From Luteibacter pinisoli (GTDB taxonomy: Bacteria; Pseudomonadota; Gammaproteobacteria; Xanthomonadales; Rhodanobacteraceae), in assembly GCF_006385595.1 (NCBI RefSeq), contig NZ_CP041046.1:682001-746000 (forward strand): 64,000 nucleotides of DNA, written 5' to 3'. Both the position numbers and the translations under genes were made by a program. The notes under the pieces are model-generated. The model was not told the origin of the DNA and ran no database searches. It was given only the letters and a program-made list of their open reading frames with translations. Positions 16,682 through 23,572 of this stretch are shown piece after piece. Positions within the stretch are counted from its first letter, which is position 1; each line of letters begins with the position of its first letter.

Positions 16682-18168
16682 TGCGCGGGCGGCTCGCGGG
16701 ATTCATCGCCACGTGCCTCGTCGGGGGCGCTGCCGCGCAGTCCCTCGAAGTGCGCCAGCCGGATGTCACCACCACGCCGCTGCCACGCAGCGTCGTGGTG
16801 GGCGATACAACGTACGTGGACCAGGGCCTGGTGGCCGCCGGCGTGCTGCCGGCAGGCACCATCGACTTCCTCGGCGATACGCTGGGCTCGTTCTCGTCGC
16901 TCGCGATGGAGCCGGGCTCGTGGAAGCGCCATGGCGATACCTATACCGGCGTGCTGTGGACACTGCCGGACCGCGGACGGAATGATCCCGAGCACAACGT
17001 CTTCTTCGATTACGCCGGGCGGGTAAACCGCCTGCGTTTCTCGATGACGATGCCTGCGCACGGCTCACGCATCGCCGGCAAGGTCACTCTTGTGCCCGAT
17101 GGCGGCATCGCGCTGAAGGACTTCACGGGTAAGCCGTTCACCGGTGCCGAGCCGGGGACAGGTACGCTCACTCAGCGGCGCCTGGTACTTCCCGCCCCGG
17201 GTAGCGGTATTGGCGCAGGGAAGATCTCCCTCGATGCGGAATCGCTGCAATTCATCCCGGGTGGCGGCTTCTATGTCGGTGACGAGTACGCCGCGAACGT
17301 CTATCGCTTCAACGCGAAGGGCGCGCTCACCGGCGTCCTCGTGCCGCCGAAGGCGGTGCGTCCCGTCGACAAGGACGGCAAGCCGAACTTCACCTCACTG
17401 ACGCCGCCAGCGACGGGTCGGCGCAATAACCAGGGCGTGGAAGGCATGGCGCTGTCGCCGGATGGCACGCGTCTGTTCGTGATGTTGCAGAGCGCCTTGT
17501 TGCAGGATTCGACGGGCAGCGACGCGTCGGGCCGATCGCTGGCCCGCGTGCTGGTGTACGACGTGTCACGCCATGCGACGCCGCCACGGCCGATGGGCCA
17601 CTACGTGGTGCAGTTGCCTGTGTACGACGATCGTGGGGCTGGTGGCGCACCGAACCGCACGGCGGCGCAAAGCGAGATCCGTGTGCTGGATAACCACCGC
17701 TTCCTCATGCTCACGCGTGACGGCAATGGCTGGGGCGCGGAGGGCGGTAAGCCCATCGTCTTCAAGAGCATCGTTATCGTCGATACCGATGGCGCGACGA
17801 ACCTTGCCGGGACCCGCTACGAAACCGCGACGGCCTCGGTGCTCGGGCAGGGCGGTGCACTGCGCAGCGACATCCATGCGGCAGCGTGGAAGCCGCTGGT
17901 GAACCTGCTAGATCCCGACGATCTCAAGCGCGTGGGCCTCTCGCTTGAGTCCGGCCACGACGGGCTGGCGCAGTTGTCGGAGAAGTGGGAAGCCATGGAT
18001 CTGCTACCGGCGCTGGATGACGCGCACCCCGACGACTGGTTCCTGCTCGTCGGCAACGACAACGACTTCATCGCCAGGCATTGCGTGATGGAAGGGCAGG
18101 CCTGCGATTCACCGATCGACAATGACAACCGGATCCTCGTCTACCGGGTAACGCTGCCCGCACGCTAG
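16681..18168 (+). CDS. Secreted phytase-like / esterase-like protein (PF13449 type)
   Basis: A 495-residue exported protein with a signal peptide (MRGRLAGFIATCLVGGAAAQ). The body shows the pattern of the esterase-like activity of phytase family: FSSLAMEPGSW...YTGVLWTLPDRG near the N-terminus, QFIPGGGFYVGDEYAANVYRF (about residues 190-210), NNQGVEGMALSPDGTRLFVM, and a late WFLLVGNDNDF. These are beta-propeller-like repeats. Members are thought to hydrolyse phosphate esters, but few have been tested. Overlap with the receptor gene and the Pho boxes support a role in phosphorus scavenging in the periplasm or outside the cell. A REP-like palindrome lies just downstream. Confidence 0.8.
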   Translation: MRGRLAGFIATCLVGGAAAQSLEVRQPDVTTTPLPRSVVVGDTTYVDQGLVAAGVLPAGTIDFLGDTLGSFSSLAMEPGSWKRHGDTYTGVLWTLPDRGRNDPEHNVFFDYAGRVNRLRFSMTMPAHGSRIAGKVTLVPDGGIALKDFTGKPFTGAEPGTGTLTQRRLVLPAPGSGIGAGKISLDAESLQFIPGGGFYVGDEYAANVYRFNAKGALTGVLVPPKAVRPVDKDGKPNFTSLTPPATGRRNNQGVEGMALSPDGTRLFVMLQSALLQDSTGSDASGRSLARVLVYDVSRHATPPRPMGHYVVQLPVYDDRGAGGAPNRTAAQSEIRVLDNHRFLMLTRDGNGWGAEGGKPIVFKSIVIVDTDGATNLAGTRYETATASVLGQGGALRSDIHAAAWKPLVNLLDPDDLKRVGLSLESGHDGLAQLSEKWEAMDLLPALDDAHPDDWFLLVGNDNDFIARHCVMEGQACDSPIDNDNRILVYRVTLPAR

Positions 18169-18171
18169 GGA

Positions 18172-18283
18172 TGTAGGAGCGCACCCTGTGCGCGACATCT
18201 TTCGCCACAGAACTACATAGCCACAGAGCCGCAGGGCCTGCAGCGCCGTCGCGAAAGATGTCGCCCACAGGGTGGGCTCCTAC
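18172..18283. repeat. REP-like inverted repeat between convergent genes
   Basis: A TGTAGGAGCG arm beginning at 18172 and running through GACATCTTTCGC (to 18205) is matched in reverse by GCGAAAGATGTC (18251-18262) followed by CCACAGGGTGGGCTCCTACG (to 18284). The core GTAGGAGC and the phrase around CACAGGGTG are typical of dispersed intergenic palindromes in pseudomonads and xanthomonads. It lies between the convergent phytase-like and lipoprotein genes and could fold as a transcription end or mRNA-stabilising structure. Confidence 0.75.
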
Positions 18284-18292
18284 GGGGGTGCG

Positions 18293-18763
18293 TTACGGTG
18301 AGGCGAGACGCATCGCGGGGGCGGTGGTTTCCAGCAGGTCGCATTCAAGCACGCCCTTCTGGCCCTGTGCCGCGGTCATCAGGTGCAGCTGGCTGCGCGC
18401 CGACATCATGCCCATCTTCACTTCCTGCCACACGTAGTACGTCTGGCCGGCCTGGAGGTCGATGTTGAGGTCGGCGTTCTTTTCCGAAAGCGACGAGATG
18501 ACGTGCTTGCCCGGCGTCACGCCCAGGCGCAGGAACGACTTCGGGCCGGTTTCGCCCACCAGCATGCCGTCGATGTCCACCGGCATCTTGATGGCGCTGC
18601 CGAGGATTTCATTGCGGTAGATGTAGACAACCGCCTTGTCGGTGACAGGCGTGAACGTCTTCGCCTGCGAGCTGGCGGCACTGCTGGCCTTGTTGACGCT
18701 GGCGCAGCCCGAGACAAGACAAGCCACGGCGATGGCCGCCGCGGCGAGGGTCGATAACTTCAT
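18293..18763 (-). CDS. DUF2846-type lipoprotein
   Basis: A 156-residue lipoprotein. The signal sequence ends in the lipobox LVSGC (lipidated Cys at residue 20). The mature part carries AVVYIYRNEILGSAIKMPVDIDGMLVG, LRLGVTPGKHVI and LQAGQTYYVWQEVKMG, which fit the DUF2846 pattern of small beta-rich envelope lipoproteins with no known biochemical role. Ser/Ala-rich residues after the Cys form a linker. ATG 18763 has AGGGGAT at good spacing. It is monocistronic between the REP element and ilvE. Confidence 0.75.
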   Translation of the reverse strand: MKLSTLAAAAIAVACLVSGCASVNKASSAASSQAKTFTPVTDKAVVYIYRNEILGSAIKMPVDIDGMLVGETGPKSFLRLGVTPGKHVISSLSEKNADLNIDLQAGQTYYVWQEVKMGMMSARSQLHLMTAAQGQKGVLECDLLETTAPAMRLASP

Positions 18764-18864
18764 GTTGTGATCCCCTGGTCCGTTAGCCAGTCAAGGCCTG
18801 GAATGCGCCCCCTGGCGCGCGGATGCTAGCGCGACGCAGGGGGAGGGAATCAATAGGCCTTTCG

Positions 18865-19782
18865 TTAGACCGGCTCGAGCCAGCCCCAGCGGTCGGCGGT
18901 CTTGCCGTTGAACAGGCCGAAGTACAGCTCCTGCAGGCGACGGGTGATCGGGCCACCCTTGCCGCTGCCGATCTTCTTGCCGTCCACCGCGCGGATCGGA
19001 GTGACCTCGGCGGCGGTGCCGCACATCAGGATCTCGTCGGCGAGGTAGAGGTACTCGCGCGGCATGTCGCGCTCGACCACTTCGATGCCTTCCTCGCGGG
19101 CCAGCGTCATCAGCGTGTGGCGGGTGATGCCGGTGAGGATCGAGGCGCTGGCCGGCGTCGTGTGCAGCGCACCGTCGAACACCAGGAACAGGTTCTCGCC
19201 TGCGCCTTCGCTGAGCAGGCCGGTGGAGGCCAGGGCAATGCCTTCGCCGAAGCCGAGGCGACGCGCTTCACGCGCGATCAGCTGGCCGGAAAGGTAATTG
19301 CCGCCGGCCTTCGCGCCCGCCGGGATCGTGTTGGGAGCAAAGCGCTGCCAGCTCGACACGCACGCGTCGATACCGTTTTGCAGCGCCTCGGGCCCGAGGT
19401 ACGGACCCATCGGCCAGCTGGCCACGGCCACGTCGATCGGGGTTTCGGCCGAGAGGCCAAAGCCGCCGAGGCCGCGGTAAGCCACCGGGCGCAGGTAGGC
19501 GGCGGTGAGGCCGTTCTTCTTCACCACGTCACGGCAGGCGGCAGCCAGCTCGTCCATGGTGTACGGCAGTTCCATGTCGTAGATCTTCGCCGACAGGAAC
19601 AGACGCTTCAGGTGGTCGGTGAGGCGGAAGATCGCCGCGCCATCGGGCGTCTCATAGCTGCGGATGCCTTCGAACACGGACGAGCCGTAGTGAAGGGCGT
19701 GGGACATGACGTGCGCGGTAGCATCGCGCCAGGGCTTGATCTGCCCGTTCTGCCAGATCCATTCGGGGTAGTTCTGCGACAT
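18865..19782 (-). CDS. ilvE: Branched-chain amino acid aminotransferase
   Basis: A 305-residue class IV PLP aminotransferase that makes Leu, Ile and Val from their 2-oxo acids with glutamate as donor. Recognisable parts are IWQNGQIKPWRDATAHVMSH, HYGSSVFEGIRSYET, YLRPVAYRG, the PLP-lysine segment GAKAGGNYLSGQLIAREA, the phosphate-binding STGLLSEGAGENLF, LTGITRHTLMTLA and CGTAAEVTPIRAVDG. The length matches E. coli IlvE (about 309). The start at ATG 19782 is preceded by CGGAG; an upstream in-frame extension lacks similarity. It is encoded alone. Confidence 0.93.
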   Translation of the reverse strand: MSQNYPEWIWQNGQIKPWRDATAHVMSHALHYGSSVFEGIRSYETPDGAAIFRLTDHLKRLFLSAKIYDMELPYTMDELAAACRDVVKKNGLTAAYLRPVAYRGLGGFGLSAETPIDVAVASWPMGPYLGPEALQNGIDACVSSWQRFAPNTIPAGAKAGGNYLSGQLIAREARRLGFGEGIALASTGLLSEGAGENLFLVFDGALHTTPASASILTGITRHTLMTLAREEGIEVVERDMPREYLYLADEILMCGTAAEVTPIRAVDGKKIGSGKGGPITRRLQELYFGLFNGKTADRWGWLEPV

Positions 19783-19858
19783 GGGGAGCGCTCCGGAGGG
19801 GACCGCCCATGATAACGGGTACCTCCGGCGTTCACATGGCGCGCCGCGCCATGGCGGC

Positions 19859-20371
19859 TCAGGCCGGCGGGCGCAGCCAGAGGCAGCCCGCGTCGCGGAC
19901 CACCCCGAAGTGGACCTGGTGCGAGGCCTCGCCGCCCCCGGGCACCCGGGTGACCGCGGTGATGCCGTCCGCCTCGTCACCCTCCAGGGAGAGCAGGGTC
20001 TGCTTCACCACGGCTTCCAGGTTGCGGATGTTCTCCACCGCGCCCCCGCTGCCGTACCCGCTCCACAGGGTGAGCCCGCCAATCCGGTTGGCGTCGCGCT
20101 GGTTGAAGGCGGAGGCGACGGCTACCCGCAGGGTGGCCATGTCCTTGGCGCAGAGCAGGCCCGTGGAGGGCGAGGTGCCCGCGGGCGCCTCGGTGCTGGA
20201 GGCGGCCGCCGGTGGCGCGATGGAGCGGGCGCCCAGGTTGCCGCAGGGCTGGTCGGTGAAGACCGGGCCGCCGTCCTTGCCCACGCAGCGGTGGACCTGG
20301 GTCTGCGCGGCAGCAGGGAAGGCGACGGACAGCAGGAAGAGCGTCAGGAGCAGGAGGGCGGCGCGGATCAC
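19859..20371 (-). CDS. Exported DUF4124-domain protein
   Basis: A 170-residue secreted protein with a signal peptide (MIRAALLLLTLFLLSVAFPAAAQ). A short DUF4124 motif follows: VHRCVGKDGGPVFTDQPC, residues about 26-43, with two cysteines that could form a disulfide. The remainder has a low-complexity Ala/Pro/Ser linker (50-68) and an uncharacterised C-terminal domain. No function is known for the family. The start is GTG 20371 with only a weak ribosome-binding site. It lies upstream of ilvE on the same strand with a 76-bp gap. Confidence 0.7.
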   Translation of the reverse strand: MIRAALLLLTLFLLSVAFPAAAQTQVHRCVGKDGGPVFTDQPCGNLGARSIAPPAAASSTEAPAGTSPSTGLLCAKDMATLRVAVASAFNQRDANRIGGLTLWSGYGSGGAVENIRNLEAVVKQTLLSLEGDEADGITAVTRVPGGGEASHQVHFGVVRDAGCLWLRPPA

Positions 20372-20459
20372 GGAAGTCGCATGGTGGTGGCTCGGGCCGC
20401 CATCATCCGCGACGGCGGCTTAGCGCATGGTGACGGCGCGCACGTTTGCCATCACGCCT

Positions 20460-21284
20460 TCACGCCAGGCGCTCGAGCACGGCCGTGGTCGCCCGGGCGC
20501 GGTTGATCGTATAGAAGTGCAGGCCGGGGGCGCCGCCGTCGAGCAGGCGGCGGCAGAGCTCGGCCACCACCTCCGCACCCAGTTCACGCACGGCGGCCGC
20601 GTCGTCGCCGTGGGCACGCATGCGCTGGACGATCCAGCGCGGGATCTCCGCGCCGCACTGCTCGGAAAACCGGCGCAGCTGGCTGAAATTGGCGATGGGC
20701 ATGATGCCGGGGACGATCGGAACGGTGACGCCCAGGCGGGTCACGTCGTCGACGAAGCGGAAATACGCATCGGAGTTGAAGAAATACTGGGTGATCGCGC
20801 CGTTCGCGCCGGCATCGCACTTGGCCTTGAAGTGGCGCAGGTCCACCAGGGCGTTTTCGGCCTGGGGGTGGGTCTCCGGGTAGGCCGCCACTTCGATATG
20901 GAAGTGGTCGCCGCTGTGCTCGCGGATGAAGGCGACCAGCTCCGCGGCGTAGCGGAAGTCACCCGGGGTGGCCATGCCCGAGGGCAGGTCGCCGCGCAGG
21001 GCGACGATGCGGCGGCAGCCGCGCTCTTTGTACTCATCCAGCAGGGCGCGGATCTCGGCCTTCGTCCCGCCCATGCACGACAGGTGCGGGGCCACGGAGA
21101 GGCCATGGTCGGCGCGCAGGCGGCGCACGGTATCGCCGGTGTAGCTCAGCGTGGAGCCGCCCGCGCCGAAGGTCACCGAGACATAGTCCGGCGCGTGGCC
21201 CTTCAGTTTCTCAACCGCCTTGTCCAGCTGGTCGCGCTGTTCGTCGGTTTTGGGCGGAAAGAACTCGAAGCTGATGGCTGGCAT
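20460..21284 (-). CDS. metF: 5,10-methylenetetrahydrofolate reductase
   Basis: A 274-residue FAD-dependent enzyme that reduces methylene-THF to 5-methyl-THF, the methyl donor for methionine synthesis. Motifs are ISFEFFPPKTDEQRDQLD at the N-terminus (with catalytic-face Glu), YVSVTFGAGGST, VAPHLSCMG, IVALRGDLPSG, EVAAYPETHPQA, GANGAITQYFFN and PIVPGIMPI. The length matches bacterial MetF. The start at ATG 21284 is set by homology; an in-frame extension to 21395 would run through the operator. Upstream lies one of the four methionine-cycle palindromes. It is divergent from the DUF4232 gene. Confidence 0.95.
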   Translation of the reverse strand: MPAISFEFFPPKTDEQRDQLDKAVEKLKGHAPDYVSVTFGAGGSTLSYTGDTVRRLRADHGLSVAPHLSCMGGTKAEIRALLDEYKERGCRRIVALRGDLPSGMATPGDFRYAAELVAFIREHSGDHFHIEVAAYPETHPQAENALVDLRHFKAKCDAGANGAITQYFFNSDAYFRFVDDVTRLGVTVPIVPGIMPIANFSQLRRFSEQCGAEIPRWIVQRMRAHGDDAAAVRELGAEVVAELCRRLLDGGAPGLHFYTINRARATTAVLERLA

Positions 21285-21319
21285 GGGAAGGCACCCGGAC
21301 ACGATGGCTCCGAGTATAT

Positions 21320-21343
21320 ATCTTTGCATCCAGATGGAAAGAT
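21320..21343. promoter_or_regulatory. Methionine-cycle operator upstream of metF (SahR-like)
   Basis: Left half ATCTTTGCATC, 2-bp centre CA, right half GATGGAAAGAT: a palindrome with one mismatched pair in the arms. It follows ATC-N5-ATC-N2-GAT-N5-GAT, the pattern also found before ahcY, metK and metE. It lies 36-59 bp upstream of the metF start codon. Confidence 0.8.
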
Positions 21344-21412
21344 GGCTAATCGCCCGTTCACCGGACTGAGGCAAGATGGCCTTCCATCCGCCCATCCGCC
21401 TGGAGCCCTTCG

Positions 21413-21871
21413 ATGCCGGCCTTCACCCCCGCCGTTCCGCCCTGTTCCGCCGACATGATCGCCCTGGTGGCCGATGCCAGCGACGGCGACTTCAACGGGA
21501 TGTCGCACGGGGGCACCTACCTGGTGCTGACCAACAAGAGCGGCAAGGCGTGCATCGTCGCCGGCTTGCCCGCCGTCACGATGAAGGATGCGAAGGGGGC
21601 CGTGCTGCCGGTGGCACGCAAGGCGCCGGTCGGCATGCATCCGGGCCCGGCGATCGTCCCCGTGCGTATCGAGCCGGGCGCGAGTGCGCGGCTGTCGCTG
21701 CGCTGGGTGTCGGGCGAGGTGTTCGATCAGAGCCGTTGCCTGGATCCGGCGCGCGTCGAACTGCGCTTCGGCAACCAGGTGCTGGGCGCGCCGCTCAACG
21801 CGCATCTGTGCGGCGAAGCCGGCAAGTCCATCGATATCGACCAGTCGCCGCTTACGACGGCCCAGAAGTAA
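21413..21871 (+). CDS. DUF4232-like protein
   Basis: A 152-residue protein with an immunoglobulin-like, beta-rich sequence: LVADASDGDFNGMSHGGTYLVLTNKSGKACIVAGLPAV, VRIEPGASARLSLRWVSGE, and CLDPARVELRF. Conserved cysteines (C11, C48, about C105 and C131) could form disulfides, yet no signal peptide is seen at this start, which is odd for the family. The ATG at 21413 has GGAG 8 bp upstream, and no in-frame upstream start adds a signal. DUF4232 proteins have no defined function. It is divergent from metF and shares its promoter region. Confidence 0.65.
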   Translation: MPAFTPAVPPCSADMIALVADASDGDFNGMSHGGTYLVLTNKSGKACIVAGLPAVTMKDAKGAVLPVARKAPVGMHPGPAIVPVRIEPGASARLSLRWVSGEVFDQSRCLDPARVELRFGNQVLGAPLNAHLCGEAGKSIDIDQSPLTTAQK

Positions 21872-21890
21872 CCGCTCGTTCGCGACGAAA

Positions 21891-21918
21891 AAAAGGGCGC
21901 CGGTAAGGGCGCCCTTTT
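21891..21918. terminator. Bidirectional intrinsic terminator between the DUF4232 gene and ahcY
   Basis: AAAAGGGCGCC (21891-21901) pairs with GGCGCCCTTTT (21908-21918) around a GGTAAG loop. A- and T-runs on both sides let it stop transcription of both convergent genes. Confidence 0.92.
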
Positions 21919-21942
21919 CGTGTGTCGCTATGGTGCGATGGA

Positions 21943-23376
21943 TCAGTAGCGGTAGTGGTCCGGCTTGTACGGGCCTTCCACCGGCACGCCGATGTAGTCG
22001 GCCTGGTCCTTGGTCAGCACGGTGAGCTTCACGCCGATCTGTTCCAGGTGCAGGCGCGCCACTTCTTCGTCCAGCTTCTTCGGCAGGCGGTACACGGTGT
22101 TCTCGTACTTATCCTTGTTCGCCCACAGGTCGAGCTGGGCGAGGGTCTGGTTCGAGAAGCTGTTCGACATGACGAAGCTCGGGTGGCCGTGGGCGCAGCC
22201 GAGGTTCACCAGGCGGCCTTCGGCCAGCATGTAGATGCTGTTGCCGGTAGCGTTGAAGGTGTAGCGGTCCACCTGCGGCTTGATGTTCTCGCGGGTGACG
22301 TCCTTCGCGCCGTTCAGGCGATCCATCTGGATCTCGTTGTCGAAGTGGCCGATGTTGCAGACCAGGGCGTTGTTCTTCATCTTCGCCATGTGTTCCAGCG
22401 TGATGATGTCCTTGTTGCCCGTGGTGGTCACGTAGATATCGCCGAGGCCGAGGGTCTCTTCGATCGTGGTGACCTGGAAGCCTTCCATCGCGGCCTGCAG
22501 GGCGTTGATCGGGTCGATCTCGGTCACGATCACGCGGGCGCCGAAGCCCTTCAGCGAATGCGCGCAGCCCTTGCCCACGTCACCGTAGCCGCAGACGACG
22601 GCGATCTTGCCGGCGACCATCAGGTCGGTGGCGCGCTTGATGCCATCGGCCAGCGATTCGCGGCAGCCGTAGAGGTTGTCGAACTTCGACTTGGTCACCG
22701 AGTCATTGACGTTGATCGCGGGCACCAGCAGCTTGCCGGCTTCGGCGAGCTGGTACAGGCGATGCACGCCGGTGGTGGTCTCTTCGGAGACGCCCTTCCA
22801 CTCGGCGGCGATCTTCTTGAACCAACCCGGACGCGCCGCGGCGGTCTTCTTGACCAGGTCCTTGATGACCTGCTCTTCGTGGTTGCCGCTCGGGGTGTTG
22901 ACCCAGTCGGAACCGTCTTCGAGTTCCACGCCCTTGTGGATGAACAGCGTGGCGTCGCCACCGTCGTCCACGATGAGCTGCGGGCCGAGTTCGCCCGGGT
23001 GGGTCAGCATGTCGAGCGTGCAGTCCCAGTATTCCTCCAGCGATTCACCCTTCCAGGCGAACACCGGCAGGCCACCGTCGGCGAGGGCGGCGGCCACGTC
23101 GTCCTGGGTGGAGAAGATGTTGCACGAGGCCCAGCGCACCGAGGCGCCCAGCTCGCGGAGGGTTTCCGCCAGCACGGCGGTTTCCTTGGTGACATGCAGC
23201 GAGCCGGACAGGCGCACGCCCTTCAGCGGCTTGTCGACGGCGTAGCGGGCGCGGATCTGCATCAGGCCCGGCATTTCCTCTTCCGCCATGCGAATGCGGC
23301 GGCGGCCGAGAGCGGCCTGGGAGAGGTCACGGACTTTGAAATCCTGGGTGGCGGTGTCTTTGGTGACAGCGTTCAT
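21943..23376 (-). CDS. ahcY: S-adenosylhomocysteine hydrolase
   Basis: A 477-residue NAD-dependent hydrolase that splits S-adenosylhomocysteine into homocysteine and adenosine, removing the inhibitory product of SAM methylations. It starts MNAVTKDTATQDFKVRDLSQ. Motifs are MPGLMQIRARY, LSGSLHVTKETAVL, RWASCNIFSTQDD, NVNDSVTKSKFDNLYG, CGYGDVGKGCAHS (NAD-binding), VTEIDPINALQAAMEGFQV, CNIGHFDNEIQMDRL and C-terminal YKPDHYRY, the usual KPDHYRY end that closes the neighbouring active site. The start is ATG 23376 with GGAG 10 bp upstream. Its leader holds an SAH riboswitch and, upstream of that, a methionine-cycle operator. Confidence 0.96.
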   Translation of the reverse strand: MNAVTKDTATQDFKVRDLSQAALGRRRIRMAEEEMPGLMQIRARYAVDKPLKGVRLSGSLHVTKETAVLAETLRELGASVRWASCNIFSTQDDVAAALADGGLPVFAWKGESLEEYWDCTLDMLTHPGELGPQLIVDDGGDATLFIHKGVELEDGSDWVNTPSGNHEEQVIKDLVKKTAAARPGWFKKIAAEWKGVSEETTTGVHRLYQLAEAGKLLVPAINVNDSVTKSKFDNLYGCRESLADGIKRATDLMVAGKIAVVCGYGDVGKGCAHSLKGFGARVIVTEIDPINALQAAMEGFQVTTIEETLGLGDIYVTTTGNKDIITLEHMAKMKNNALVCNIGHFDNEIQMDRLNGAKDVTRENIKPQVDRYTFNATGNSIYMLAEGRLVNLGCAHGHPSFVMSNSFSNQTLAQLDLWANKDKYENTVYRLPKKLDEEVARLHLEQIGVKLTVLTKDQADYIGVPVEGPYKPDHYRY

Positions 23377-23400
23377 GGTGGCGTAGCTCCGGATGGTCAC

Positions 23401-23474
23401 GGGGGCGCCGTTGTACAGAAAGCCGCGCCGAGCCTGGCCATCGGGGGAACCCCTACGGTCGCAGCGCCCCTCGG
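23401..23474 (-). promoter_or_regulatory. SAH riboswitch in the ahcY leader
   Basis: On the minus strand the leader reads CCGAGGGGCGCTGCGAC (from 23474), then a variable stem, GCCAGGCTCGG, and ACAACGGCGCCCCC ending near 23401. These are the conserved blocks of the SAH-binding pseudoknot riboswitch, in order: P1 left strand with the GCUGC bulge, P1 right strand (CCAGGCUCGG), and the AACGGCGC pseudoknot strand. The class switches ahcY on when S-adenosylhomocysteine accumulates. It ends 25 bp from the ahcY start. Confidence 0.92.
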
Positions 23475-23497
23475 CGGGCGAAACGGTCTGCCATTGT

Positions 23498-23521
23498 ATC
23501 GCGGAATCCGGATGAGCAGAT
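23498..23521. promoter_or_regulatory. Methionine-cycle operator upstream of ahcY (SahR-like)
   Basis: ATC GCGGA ATC, centre CG, GAT GAGCA GAT. The outer and inner triplets fit the metF, metK and metE sites, although the N5 arms are less symmetric. It lies upstream of the SAH riboswitch in the ahcY/ppc divergent region, where the ahcY promoter should be. Confidence 0.7.
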
Positions 23522-23572
23522 AAACACATTTTTTTATGTACTCTCGGGGTTCCGATACCAGCAGAGAGCCTG

